This document shows positions 1 through 12,600 of a stretch of 64,000 nt of DNA, piece by piece (position 1 is the stretch's first letter; each line of letters begins with the position of its first letter). The stretch spans positions 20,808,688-20,872,687 of the forward strand of contig NC_092096.1 of assembly GCF_045679555.1 (NCBI RefSeq), written 5' to 3'. The stretch comes from Salvelinus alpinus. Lineage: Eukaryota; Chordata; Actinopteri; Salmoniformes; Salmonidae. A program made the position numbers and the translations under genes. Below the pieces are notes generated by a model. That model was not told where the DNA came from. It did not search any database and saw only the letters and a list, made by a program, of their open reading frames with translations.

Positions 1-43
1 ATTCTCAACATATCCCTAAAACAGCCATTTACAATGTTTCAAT

Positions 44-1215
44 ATATATCATTTTTGGAACCATTCATCATAATTGTGCATTACCATGGTAGAATGTATA
101 ATACCGTTTAACACCATGGTATTTCCATGATCCACATCTATACCATGTTATAAATGAGGCAATACCATGGTAGTATTTAGGTACAATGGCAGTACCATGG
201 TAATACCATCACACTTCAAGGCTAAAACCATGGTACATGACTACAACAGGCTAGCTTGACTGGAGCGAACTTTAGCTGACTTCTAGTTAATGTTAACGGG
301 CTTTTATAAATTAATGAAACTATCAAAACATTAAATAACAATTATATAACTACACTCCGTTTAACTTGGTGTTTCCTATCCTATGGTTTACAACTCGCTC
401 ACCGTGATGATAACGTTTAAAATATTTCGTTTATCTGGTGCCTCATCAGTTTTCTTGAATTGACTCACTAACTAGGCAGGCTAGCGCGAGAGCCACTGTG
501 AGAGAGCGCGTGAAGCACCCACTAGAGCGAGCGGCTCCCTCTGCGGGCTGAAACAAGCACAACGCCCCTTGACTATAAATACTAAATTATTACAAAATGC
601 CAAAGATCAGGCTACCATATATCTCACTTTCTCCCACATTTCAGGTTGGCAACACAGGGAACCCAAACATGAGCAAAAAAACGGTACTATTAAAACAGAA
701 AGTATTACCCCTTTTTTCACAGCAACTATTTCCCTTTTTCTTTGATGTTTCAGAAAACTAGGACCAACAAGTAGCCTGCCTCTTTTATCAGAAACTTGCC
801 CATACTGGTATATCAATTCATCAATATAATGCCAACCAACGTCTTTTCACATTGGGGGGTTTATTTATTTAATGCATTATATAGCCATTGTACCATGGTA
901 ACGCACACTTAATAAAGATAGTACCATATATCATTTTTGGAACCATTCATCACAATTGTGCATTACCATGGTAGAATGTATAATGCCGTTTAACACCATG
1001 GTATTTCCATGATCCACATCTATACCATGGTATAAATGAGGCAATACCATGGTAGTATTTAGGTACAATGGCAGTACCATGGTAGTACCATCACACTTCA
1101 AGGCTAAAACCATGGTACATTTCCATAATTCAGACAATACCATGGTTTAAGTGAAAGTACCTTAGTAGTACCATGGTATGAATGAAAGTACCATAGTACT
1201 AGCATGGTACATTTT
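44..1215. repeat. Palindromic TACCATGGTA repeat region with a 195-bp direct duplication
   Basis: The 10-bp palindrome TACCATGGTA, or a one-base variant of it, occurs about five times between 80 and 235 and about ten times between 885 and 1200. Positions 44-238 and 926-1120 are near-identical direct copies of one 195-bp block. The 690 bp between the two blocks lacks the motif. No open frame or known transposon end was recognised. It looks like a degenerate minisatellite or the ends of an unknown non-autonomous element. Confidence 0.75.
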
Positions 1216-2735
1216 TGTAAGGGAATTGTCAACTGATCATTAGAGTGTTTTTGTTTGACAGATGCGAACGGAACCAAAGACTAACAGGTAGCAATTTAGC
1301 CGCGTGGATATAATTATAATTATTAAACATGTTTTATTGCAACAATAATAGCAATATTACACATCAATACAGGGACATTCCTGTGTATACAATAAATATT
1401 TAAAAAAAACAACACCAGGACATCTTTAGATGTGACAAGACTATGAGACATTAACAGACATTCAGAGACATGACTTCTAATAATTTCCCCAACTTTTTAA
1501 GTTTCACAAGTTTGAGGGATTTATAACATTTTAACAGTTCAATGAAAAAGAAAAAAAAATGAATTTTCCTACCCCATTTACATGTGTGAATATATTATTT
1601 GGCCAAGAGAATAATAATGTTAATAAAATAGTTATTATCGGAATTACAAAGATAAGCATAATGCCATTTAACATCATCAAAGGTAAACATATACAGTGGA
1701 TATGTACAAAGGAATGTGATATTTGAGGCTCTCTCCCCATTTTTATTCTTACATTTAATTTAACCTTAACTGACTTGCCTAGTTAAATAAAGAACAAATT
1801 CTTATTTACAATGAGGGCCTACAACTTGATAGTACAATGTACACAAATATTTTCAGTGTGTGATATGAGGGTTGGAGACATGTTTATTTTGACATTACAA
1901 AGAATAACTTTTCTAAACAATGACAACACTGCCATGTTGCACTGAGCCTTGCTGTTAGAAAACCACATCAATGTCAGTCTTTAAACTGTAGCAGATTCAC
2001 TTCCCCTGACTTCACTCCTCAAATTTTTGTCTGCAGACGGTTGCTTCAGCCTTACCACTCATACAAGCCCACATAACACTGCTTTTATGGGCAGCAAGCA
2101 CATCCCAGGGGGCATCAGTTCCAATGAAGTGTAGAGAATATGGGAATGGTCATTGATTATGGTGTGGGCTTTTTTCCAGTTTGCTGTTTGTGGAAGGAGC
2201 ATTACAGGGGTAAATCCATCTAGTAGGTTACACACGAGGAGATGGAGAAAGAGGGCAATCTTGATTTCAATGCACATAATGTGACCCACATAGTTTATGG
2301 TGTACTGTACATTGTTTCAAAGTCATCTTTTTAGGCTGTGTTTTCTTGTTGCACATTGTTGACCCTCACATTTAGGGACACATCCCAGACTCTGGGATTT
2401 ACACAGTTGCAGGTGAGTTTCTAAATGTTGTTTTATGATTATACAAGGGGATTGCTAACTATTGTGAGAATTATTTTTAGTTGGCACACCAAGTCGATAA
2501 CCGAACTTGCTGACAAAGATGACTTTCAAAAAAATCTATTCCGAATTTTAACTCAATTCACGAGGACTTTTATTCTGGGGGGTGTAAACGCAACCGGAAA
2601 TTGAACGGACTACGTTCAGTGTCACACTCAGTGCTACCGACGGTTAGGTTTTAAAACTGTTGTAAGCCTTTTAACTTTGGAAACCATCTTTAGAACAAAC
2701 ACTTAGCTAATTGACTACTTTTGTATGAGGACGAG
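1216..2735. other. Non-coding region upstream of gene A
   Basis: About 1.5 kb of AT-rich sequence in which I see no credible coding exon on either strand. The short open frames lack family resemblance and splice context. It contains a SINE tail fragment near 1762-1822. The last few hundred bases before 2736 must contain the promoter and 5' UTR of gene A, but no TATA box or CpG-rich block stands out. Confidence 0.5.
1762..1822. mobile_element. HpaI-type SINE tail fragment, rearranged
   Basis: Contains the salmonid HpaI SINE tail motif CTGACTTGCCTAGTTAAATA, followed directly by an inverted piece of the same tail (GAACAAATTCTTATTTACAA). The tRNA-like head is absent, so this is a short rearranged remnant. 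Identification is from memory of the family. Confidence 0.55.
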
Positions 2736-5700
2736 ATGCAATGTCAAAATCCCAGCGAAAATGGTATTGCGGATTTTTTTTTACTAGATTTGGTGTGCTT
2801 GATGTTCAACATGGCGTATCCTCGCTAAATTTCCGTCTGTCTCGATCTTTTTAGTATGCTAGAAGCGGGAGGACTAGTACTTCTGAATCATCCACTGTTA
2901 TGTTTTGTAAGGGATAGCCTATTTAGATGTTACAAATACCTTGGCAAGCATGTCATGTTTTTTTCCCTTTAACTAAATGAGTTGCTAGATAGGGACCTCA
3001 ATATTTGGAACTAATCTGGTGCGCTTGATTAGTTTGTATGAATGCAGTTTCCACGTTTGGGGCAATTCCATTGGTTTCATTTTGTCTTACAAGTTAAATC
3101 AGGAACCTTGAGGAAATATTTTTAAGGTTTTTGAACCAGCTCTAACTTTCAATATCAGTTCAGTATTATTTCAATTATTATTGCGGCTCATATCCTTATT
3201 TTTAGGTCCCCCTCTTCTTCTTCCCTCTCTGCGTCTCTTCATTCCACCACTGCGGCTTGTCTCTGCAGCCATGTGGCAAGTGGTTCAGCGAGGAGACTTT
3301 CAAGATTATGGGATGCTGGAGGAGTTTGTCACCACGGTGACAGAGATTGTGCCAGAGCTTTTGAGTTGCAGTCAGAGGGCCCAACTCATTCTGGGGCTTC
3401 GAGCAAGGGTAAGAGATTGGGTTCAGAATGGGGGAAAAGAAACATGCAACAAGATCATGTGAGGTTACTCTCTGACAACAATATTGTTGACTCTAGCCTA
3501 AAACAGCCAGCTGTTAAACATTGATTGAGATAAAGACCCTGAAACTGGTTTCTCAAATACTGCCGTTGGCCCTTAGCTAGTCTATCTATCATTATCTCCA
3601 AATGTGTCCCAATAAGAACAGAGCAATGCCTATGAAGCGTGTGGTTGACCTTTTCACTACTCCTGACTGGTCATCTGTAATTTTAGATGGTTCTGGAGTT
3701 GTGTCGCACTGAGCAGACAGCAGACCAAGACATTCAGCAACACCTGGACAGGATCCGAAGCCTCATATCCACTGGGGAAGCAGAGGTGAGTATCTTTCAG
3801 GAAGGGAGCAAAGACCTATGTCACTCAAATTATTTTGTCATTGAGTTGTAAAATGTGATGATTTAATAGTTGTGCGTGTTTTGTTGCAGTCAAGTGATGC
3901 AGAGGTGGAATTATCTGAATCAAACTTTGTGGAGCTGGTTGAATCTCTGCTGAAAGACCCAAGTGAAAGGGAGACCTTCTACCAGGTTTGTGTTGCTCTT
4001 ATATGGTAGGAAAGTGACCACCTCTTTCTGCTTGATTTCCCTATCCAGTTCCATGATTATTTTGGATAAAAAAATAACTCCAGGCTACACTTTAACATAT
4101 AAAACCAAAATAGAAAGTATGTAGAAATAATAATGGACCTATATAATTTCAGATAACTGCCCTTATCTTGACAAACAAAAGCTGTGCGGCCCTCGGAATT
4201 TTGAAACCCCGATGTGGCCCTTGAGCCAAAAAGTTTGCTGGTCTAGGTTACAAAAGGAAAATACTAGGCTAATTATTGATATTCATTATTACATGAATTT
4301 ATTCTCTCCTAGGACGTGTTCCCTGTGAAATTTGGGCCCAAGTATGACACTGCAATACAGATGCTGATGATAGAATTCCTTTCCAGACTTGAGAAGTTAC
4401 TTCCCATACCAGACCTTGAACAGGTAATAAGAATGAATAACACCTTTATCTAATTCGTTTGGGAAATTAGAATTCAAGAATACCAAGCAAGAATCAATAA
4501 TATTTTCATGTTTAATAAACTATGAGTCGGACATGAGTTTGTAGTGAGTTAATGATTTCAAACATGTTCCTCTCTCTCAAGACTGCCTCCTTGTTAAATG
4601 CTGTCCCCTCTGCCCTGGAGAAATGTGTACAGTTTGTACCTGACCCCATACAATTGAGGACCCTGCTCCAATACCACAGAAAACATGGGCGTTTGGACTC
4701 CATCGGTGAGTATCATACAGTCTCAGAGGATCCATAGCAGGTAGCCTAGCGGTTAGAGCGTTGGGCCAGTAACCGAGAGGTTGCTGGTTCGAATATCTGA
4801 GCCGACAAGGTGAAAATCTGTCTTTGCAATTGAGCAAGGCACTCAACCCTAATTTGCTCCAGGGGTGCCGTATTACTATGGCTGACCATGTAAAACAACA
4901 CATTTCACTGCACCTATCTGGTGTATTTGACAATAAAACAGGTTTGTTTTGTGCCAAAATTGCAAATATTTGAAGTATAAGCTTGTTGTACATGATGCAA
5001 ATATGAATTGTGCATCTAAAGTGTAAAATGTAATTTTGTTTTTGTGTTTTTTTGCACAAGTGCTTGATGAATAGTGTCTTGTAAGTCATGGGTTGGGCAC
5101 CAAATGGAATAGGAAACTGAAATTAAATAAATAACAATTATATAAGATTGTGGAAAAGTAATTGACATGTATGACGTTGGTCAAACACTGTTGCAGAAAA
5201 TATATTAATTCAGTTTAACCTGTCTTTTGTCTCCCTCTTGCACAAAAAGAAACTCCATCGTCCTTTGGTGACTACATCCTTTCCTCTCTGTCTCTCCCTC
5301 CACATGTACGTGTGGTGACTGCCACAGAAGTAGATTCACAATCAGAATATTTGGCTAGAGTGGAAGGAAAAGGGTTGGTGGAGGGTACAATGGAGAAAAA
5401 TGGAGGACTACTTGCACCAAATGAGGATCAAAGAGACGCATTTACTGAGAAGGAGCATGCTATGAATAGGAAGCATGTAAGTGGGGAAACGGACAATCAA
5501 GCTGTCACCGGAATTCATGTTCAAACCTCAAAACAAAGCAAAAGGCTGCAGATTAAGAAAATACGGTCAAAAGTACAAAAGACATGTAAAACGGATTCTT
5601 CCGGGAATGCAATCCAACAGCCATCCTCCTCCAAGGTGCATACCTCCCTGAGGAAGTCATGCAAAAGAGGCCAGTTCAGTAAGACATGCCCAGACTGTGA

Positions 5701-7885
5701 GAGGACTTTTGCTCGAGCCACGTCCTTTAGAAGGCACCAGCGAAGCCACACTCAAGATCATGATCATAGGTTTAAGTGCCTCAAATGTGCAATAGGCTTC
5801 AAGGATCTTTATGATCTGAAGAAACACCAGCAGGGAGTTTGTGAAAAGAACCTCTCAACTTTGGTTAATGGGGAAAATAAAGAAGAGATCCCACAACCCT
5901 CAACTAGCAAATCTCCGAACACATCACCCCTTAAGACGCTCTCTCCATCAGGGCTAACACAGAAAAGACCTCTGGACACCAAAACATGCTCTTTGTGTAG
6001 GAGGTTTTTCACTCGTACTTCAGACATGGCAAGGCACATGAGATCCCACTCAAAAGAGCATCCATTTTGGTGTGTAAATTGTGATAAGAGATTCAAGTAT
6101 TCATATGATTTGAAGAGGCACCAGAGAGATTTGTGTAAGAAAGTGAACCAGGAAGATTTAGGTCAGGTTGGTCAAAATTTGTCACAACAGAAGGGGAAAC
6201 CGCAGCCAGAGAAAGATGAATCCCAATCAATGGGTAGCACTGGGTCTCTTGGCACTGATGAAAACCCGCAACCATCTCACAAAGGTCTGTCCGACTCAAA
6301 AACCTGTTGTGTCTGTGGTAGGATTTTGACTCGTACCTCAGACATGGAAAGGCACTTGAAATCTCACTCAAAGGAGCGTCCCTTTCATTGTGCTATTTGT
6401 GAAAGAAGTTTTAAGTACAAAGATACTTTGAAGAAACATCAGGAAATCCTTGGACACGAGGGCATCCTAGAAGACTTGGGTCAGAGTGTGGACCAGCAAC
6501 AAGCGGAAGTTAAAAACGAAGGTTGCAGCAGCCCTCTCACTACCAAGGAAATCGACACTGAGCCCCTTATCACGGCTGCTACTTCAGTGCCGACTCTCAA
6601 AGAACCCAAACCATGCACTGTGTGTGGGAAGATTTTTAACCGTGCTTCAGGAATGGCTATTCATATGAGATCCCATTCAGATGAGCGTCCTTATCAATGT
6701 GGCAACTGTGAGCAGCGCTTCAAGTACATGCATGGTTTAAAGAAACACCAGAGGGATATCTGTCTGAAGGTAAACCAAGAGGAAGCATCTAAGTTGGTGG
6801 ACCAGCAACAAGAGGATGCTACTCCAGAGGAGGCTGGTGAACTGCTAGCCACTGATGACACAAGGGCAGAATGCAAGGAGGAAGAAAGAAAGGTGGTATT
6901 CAAATGTGATGAATGCGACAAAGAATTCAAAGGCTCATCCTCCCTAAGAACACACAAACGAATTCACAATCCATTCTATTGCTCTGATTGTGGAAGGATA
7001 TACCCGAACTCCATTGCCTTTGACAGACACAAGCTGATGCACAAGGAAATCCAGTGTACCATGTGTGAGAAGACCTTTACCCTGTTGGGGCGTCTGAGAG
7101 AACACTATCTGCATCAACATAAATTCGCAGGACCATACGCCTGCTCTCAATGTGAGAAAACGTTCACTCAGTTATCGTACCTTGTCATCCATGAGAGGGT
7201 TCATTCAGGAGAGTACTTGTACCAGTGCTCTGTTTGTCCAGAAAAATTCAGAACAGCCAATTCTCTAACAATACACAGTAGGAAGCACACAGGAGAAAAG
7301 CCGTTCCTGTGCTGGCAGTGTGGAAAGAGCTACCGGGCCGCTTCTGAACTGTCAGTGCATATGGGGACTCACTCAGAGAAGAAACCCTTTTCTTGTTCGC
7401 AGTGTGACATGACTTATCGGACAAAGATTCAGCTGAATACACATATTGAGCAAGTTCATGAGGGGGTGAGATTTACCTGTACAGTCTGTGGAAAGCAGTT
7501 TTACAAAGCAGTGTCATTGAAAAGACATGAACTTACTCACACAGGAGAAAGACCATTTCCATGCTCCTATTGCGAAAAAACTTTCATCACAGCAAATGAA
7601 AGGAGGTTGCATGAAAGATACCATACTGGTGAGCGACCATACAAATGCCAAGACTGTGGAAAGTCCTTCATCCAGTCAGGTTACCTGAAATCACACCAAC
7701 GACTTCACACAGGAGAGAAGCCATTTTCATGCAGCGTTTGTGACAAACGTTTCAGATTTTCTCATCATATGAAAAGGCACCAGAAAACCCATATAGAGAA
7801 GCATGTATGTGGGGAATGTGGAGAATCTTTCACCCAAATTCGATGCCTCAAGGCTCACCAACTCACTCACTCACTCCCTCAATGA
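2736..7885 (+). CDS. Gene A: TINF2_N domain-C2H2 zinc-finger protein, about 1098 aa, 7 exons
   Basis: Predicted exons: 2736-2763, 3206-3408, 3687-3785, 3890-3985, 4313-4423, 4582-4705, 5250-7885. All have GT donors and AG acceptors, phases agree, and the sum is 3297 bp. Residues about 10-220 match the TIN2 N-terminal TRFH-like domain: an AAMWQVVQ motif, a LEEF helix, GLRAR followed by LEL, then EFLSRLEKLLPIPDLEQ. Residues about 366-1095 hold some 20 C2H2 fingers. The first eight form four two-finger modules with spacers, and the second finger of three of these modules ends in Cys (C2HC). The linker and all fingers share one 2.6-kb exon, unlike genes B-D. Probably a nuclear DNA-binding protein; target unknown. 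The exon 1 ATG was chosen because it ends in phase 1 with a G before GT, as in the paralogues. The exon 7 acceptor (ACAAAAAG) is purine-rich and the least certain junction. Confidence 0.82.
4170..4250. mobile_element. hAT-like transposon end fragment in intron 4 of gene A
   Basis: The stretch with GATGTGGCCCTTGAGCCAAA followed by AAGTTTGC resembles the tip of hAT (Charlie-like) elements. It is short, with no partner end found nearby. The match is from memory, so this is a weak call. Confidence 0.3.
4735..4945 (+). mobile_element. tRNA-derived SINE in intron 6 of gene A
   Basis: The head has a polymerase III A box (TAGCCTAGCGGTTAGAGCG) and B box (GGTTGCTGGTTCGAATATC), as in the salmonid HpaI SINE. 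The body and tail (ACATTTCACTGCACC, then a GACAATAAAAC end) differ from classical HpaI, so it is a related subfamily. It lies about 30 bp after the exon 6 donor of gene A and in the same orientation as the gene. Confidence 0.75.
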
Positions 7886-8158
7886 AAATTGAGTTATTGT
7901 TGTACATTTGCATATCAGTTGTTGAATGTTTTTTTGATTTTTCTTTTGGATAGATTTAATAACTAGGTCCGTCAGATAGTTAAGTGGATATTTTGAATAG
8001 ATCATCTAAAATGTTGTATAGAGTCGGCTGCAAGTATTGATAGTAAGTCATTTGTAGAGAGAATCTAAATGACCAATGGGCAACTGATTTTACTTAATGG
8101 ACAAATCCACCCAAAAACATATATTTGGTATTTGTTTCAATAGTCCATTGTTGACGTA
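7886..8158. other. 3' flank of gene A
   Basis: AT-rich sequence after the stop codon of gene A and before the Tc1-like element. It should hold the 3' UTR. No canonical AATAAA was seen before the transposon end at 8159. No other gene. Confidence 0.45.
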
Positions 8159-9611
8159 CAGTGCATTTGAAAAGTATTTTGACCCCTTGACATTTTGTTA
8201 CATTACAGCCTTATTCTAAAATTGATACATTTGTTTTTTCCCCTCAATCTAAACACAATACCCCATAATGACAAAGCAAAAAACTGGTTTTTAGAAATGT
8301 TTGCAAATTTATAAAAAAAACTATTATAATAATATCACATTTACATAAGTATTCAGACCCTGTACTCAGTACTTTGTTGAAGCACCTTTAGCAGTGATTA
8401 CAGCCTCGAGTCTTCTTGGGTATGATGCTACAAGCTTGGCACGCCTGTATTTGGGGAGTTTCTCCCATTCTTCTCTGCAGATTCTCTCAAGCTCTGTCAG
8501 GTTGGATGGGGAGCGTCGCTGCACAGTTATTTTCAGGATACTCCAAAAATGGTTCAAGTCTGGGTTCTGGTTGGACCACTCAAGGACTTTCAGAAACTTG
8601 TCCCGAAGCCACTCCTGCATTGTCTTGGCTGTGTGCTTAGGGTCGTTGTCCTGTAGGAAGGTGAACCTTATCACAGTCTGAGGTCCTGATTAGGTTTTCA
8701 TCAAGGATCTCTCTGTACTTTGCTCTAATCATATTTTTCCTCGATCCTGACTAGTCTCCCAGTGCCTGCCGCTGAAAAACATCCCAACAGCATGATGCTG
8801 CCACCATGCTTCACTGTAGGGATGGTGCTAGGTTTTTTCCAGATGTGACGCTTGGGATTCAGGCCAAAGAGTTCAATCTTGGTTTTATCAGACCAGAGAA
8901 TCCTGTTTCTCCTGTTTGCCTTTTGGCAAACTCCAAGCGGGCTGTCATGTGCCTTTTACTGAGGAGAGGCTTCCGTCTAGCCACTCTACCATAAAGGCCT
9001 GATTGGTGGAGTGCTGCAGAGATGGTTGGCCTTCTGGAAGGTTCTCCCATCTCCACAGAGGAACTCTGGAGCTCTTTCAGAGTGAACATCGGGTTCTTGG
9101 TCATCTCCCTGACTAAAGCCCTTCTCCCCTGATTGCTCAGTTTAGCCAGACGGCCAGCTCTAGGAAGAGTCTTGGTGGTTCCAAGCTTCTTCCATTTAAG
9201 AATGATGGAGGCCACTGTGTTCTTGGAGACCTTTAATGCTGCAGAAATGTTTTGGTACCCTTCCCCAGATCTGTGCCTCGACACAATCCTGTCTCGGAGC
9301 ACTACGGACAATTCTTCCGACCTCTTGGCTTGGTTTTTGCACTGACATGCACTGTCAACTGTGGGACCTTATATAGACAGGTCTGTGCCTTTCCAAATCA
9401 TGTCCAATCAATTGAATTTAGCACAGGTGGACTCCAATCAAGTTGTAGAAACATCTCAAAGATGATCAATGGAAACAGGATGCACCAGAGCTCAATTTTG
9501 GGTCTCATAGCAAAGGATCTGAATACTTTTCTAAATGAGGTATTTCAGTTTTTTATTTTTAATACATTTGCAAAAAATTCTAAAAACCTGTTTTAGCTCT
9601 GTCATTATGGG

Positions 9612-12600
9612 TTATGTTTCACTATATTGGATCACTCCAATATATTGGTATCACTCCGCGGCGGAGGGATACATCCGAGGTGAGGATTTACAGATTTACT
9701 CCTGTGTACACCTGTGTCACGGCTGGTGTCCGCCCCTATATATAGAACCCATGGCCGCAACACATGTTCTCTTTCATTTTCTCGGCGGACGTCCGTATGG
9801 TTTGAGGTACAAACTTTCTGAAGTTTGCTTGGTAAGTCACTGGTAAGTGTATTATCTTGCGTGTAAGTATACTCACTGGCTGTTTGCTGCTGGCCACATG
9901 GCCAGCCCCTCCTCTTGAGTGCTCCACTCGGTTGATCTGTATCTTCCGCCCGTGGTTTGTCGTACTTGTGTTTCGTTAGCGTTACACTACAACTCCGTGT
10001 GCATCCTTTAATATATTGGTGGCTCTTGCTGCCACAAACTGTATTTACCTTACACAACTTGCCGACTGGCTTGTTCTTTGTGTGTTGTGAATTGCTTAAG
10101 TGGCTTCTCTGCTAATTACTCTACAAGGTTTTTTTTCCTGTTCTTTCCCCTGCAGAATGTAAGAGCATCGTGGTGGGCTTCTACTACATTGAGGCATTAA
10201 CTTTGGAGTTCCTTAGCGGAGTTACTCCATCATATGGTGCTGTTTTTACTGCTTAGATATTAAAACAGCTAGGTAATATTGCAGTTGGCGTAAAAAACAA
10301 ACTACCAAAAAACATATAAATCAAATCCATTACCTGGTTGCTGTTTTTTGTCTGCCTGTTTTTCCCACACGGGTCTTCCCCATTTTGCAGAGGTACTGAG
10401 TAATTTATCCCTCACCGGGTTCCTATTCCTCCAAGCGGGTCACGACAAGCTCTCCCAGGGCGTCGGACCCCTGCTCCGTGGCCTTGCTGGCTTGGCTGAG
10501 CTTATGGCTTCCCTTTGTGACAGGTGTGATGGTGGCATCCCCCCTGGAGATCGGCACACCTTGTGTATGCACTGCCTGGGTTTGAGCCACATGGAGAGGG
10601 CGGTGGAGCGCCCTACTGGATGCCTGTTCTGTGTGTTGTTCTCAGAACGCCTGCGCCTGGCGCGATTGGAGGCCATGCGCGAGTGAGTTGGCCAGGCTCG
10701 GGCTCAGGCTGGGGACGAGCTCCCTCCCTCAGGAATGGTGCGCCAGCGAGCTGTTATTCCCTCTACTGGGCCCAGTACCCCTCCCAGGAAGTGTAGCTGG
10801 AGCCACCGCAGGCAGAGCCCATCTTCTGCCAGTCCTGGACGGGGGCAGGAGTTGGACCGCTGGGACCACCTTGAACGGATGGCACATGCCCTGCGTCAGG
10901 AGGTCAATAGCTTCGATGACGACCACAGCTGTTCCCCGTTCGCCAGTGATGGGCTGTTCCTGGGGGACAATGCTGGAACTGTTCACCACCGTGAGCGGGG
11001 CTACCAGGCTGACAGGTCATCAGAAGCCGGCCGGTGGAGCTTCATTGCCCCCAGCGGCTCGAGATGCTAGGAGGGGCCTACTCACTCGGGTAGCCACTGC
11101 ACTGGACATCAAACTGGTGGACAGTGATGTCTCCATCTGTCCCCATCTCTGCTAAGTTCCGTGAGGCCTTGCAGGAGAGCTGGGCCTCTGCCAGGGGGCG
11201 CTTTTTCGGGAGATTATAGAGCGGAACCCGCAACTGAAGCCGGGACTCCCCAGAGTCTTTGAAGCCACATATGGGTCCCTCTGCTCTCTTGGCCGCCAAC
11301 GCGGCCATGCTGCTGCAGGCCTACCTGCAGACTCTGTTTCCCCGGCTGCAGGGGGGCACAGAGGAGCTCCTCTAGGAAGCGATGGAGGTGTCTCGCCTGC
11401 TTTGCCTGCTTTGTGGATGTTGTCCGCTCCAACGGTCATGGTGCAGGTCGTTACCTCCCAGCGCCATATCTGGGTGGTCCAATCCCGCTTATTTCCAGAG
11501 CACATTTGTCACTCTCCCCATTACCCCAGGGCTGACCTTTGGCACAGGGGTTAATGACATTCTGGAGCAGACCGATAAGGTTCGTATGAACCGGGAGACC
11601 CTGAGACGGTTAATGCCGCCTCCTCAGGCCCCGGGTCCAAGGCAGACGGACCATCGCCTGCACCTGAATGACGGTGGGGTCCCTCCTGTCCCATCGCCTC
11701 GTGCTGAAGAACGACAGCGGGGAGGGGCACAGCAAGGTGGAACAACAACCTGTCAACCGTCACCACCATAGGGATGTGCCTGGGGGATCCAGGCGCCAGA
11801 GGAAAGGCGGGCCCCGGCAGGACCCCTGACACACCCTTCCCCAGCCTCGGCCGCTTCTCCTGGTCTCAAAGGGCAAAGTGGGAGGAGTGTGTGGAGTCCC
11901 CATGGGTGTTGTCCACAATGCTCGAAGGGTACCAACTCTAATTCCGCTGCCGGCCCCCGTCCTTCAGGGGCCTTCTTGTCACCACAGTGGCCGCCCCCCT
12001 GAAGAAAACCCTGCGGCTGGAGATCTCCTCACTCCTGGACAAGTGTACCATCCGCAGGATCGAGAGTTCAGAACGTTTAGGTGGGTTCTACTCCCCTTAT
12101 TTTGTGATCCCAAAAAGAGATAGAGGGTTTCGACCGATTCTGGACCTTCGCAACCTCAATGGGTACTTAAAGCTACTGAGGTTCTACATGCTGTCCCCAG
12201 CCCAGGTGTTGCAGGCTGTGTCCAGGGACCAGTGGTTTGTGATGCTGGACCTGAGGAATGTGTATTTCCATGTTCCTGTTTACCCAGCTCATTGGCAGTA
12301 CCTCCGATTCGCTTTCGAAGGGAGGGCTTACGAATTCATGGTTCTTCCCTTCGGCCTCTCCTTGGCACCCCGTACTTCACAAAGTGCATGCACGCTGTCC
12401 TGGCACCTCTCATGTCCCGAGGGTTGTTGATCCTCAATTACCTGGACGATTGGCTGATTTGTGCACCAACCAGGACCCAGGTCCTGTCAGACCGAGACAT
12501 GCTCCTGACCCACATCGGCGGGCTGGGCATTACTGTAAACGGCAAGAGTCGTCTGACGGCAACCCAGAGGGTGGCCTTCATTGGCATGGAACTGGACTCA

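Noticed and set aside
1531-2289. Short minus-strand open frames upstream of gene A as genes
   Set aside because: No domain, no conserved splice pattern and AT-rich composition; they overlap a SINE fragment.
4738-4812. A possible tRNA gene in intron 6 of gene A
   Set aside because: A and B boxes are present, but the sequence continues into a SINE body and tail and lacks a clean acceptor stem.
10348-11771. Overlapping open frames read as host genes
   Set aside because: They lie between the left terminal repeat and the reverse transcriptase of the DIRS-like element and belong to it.
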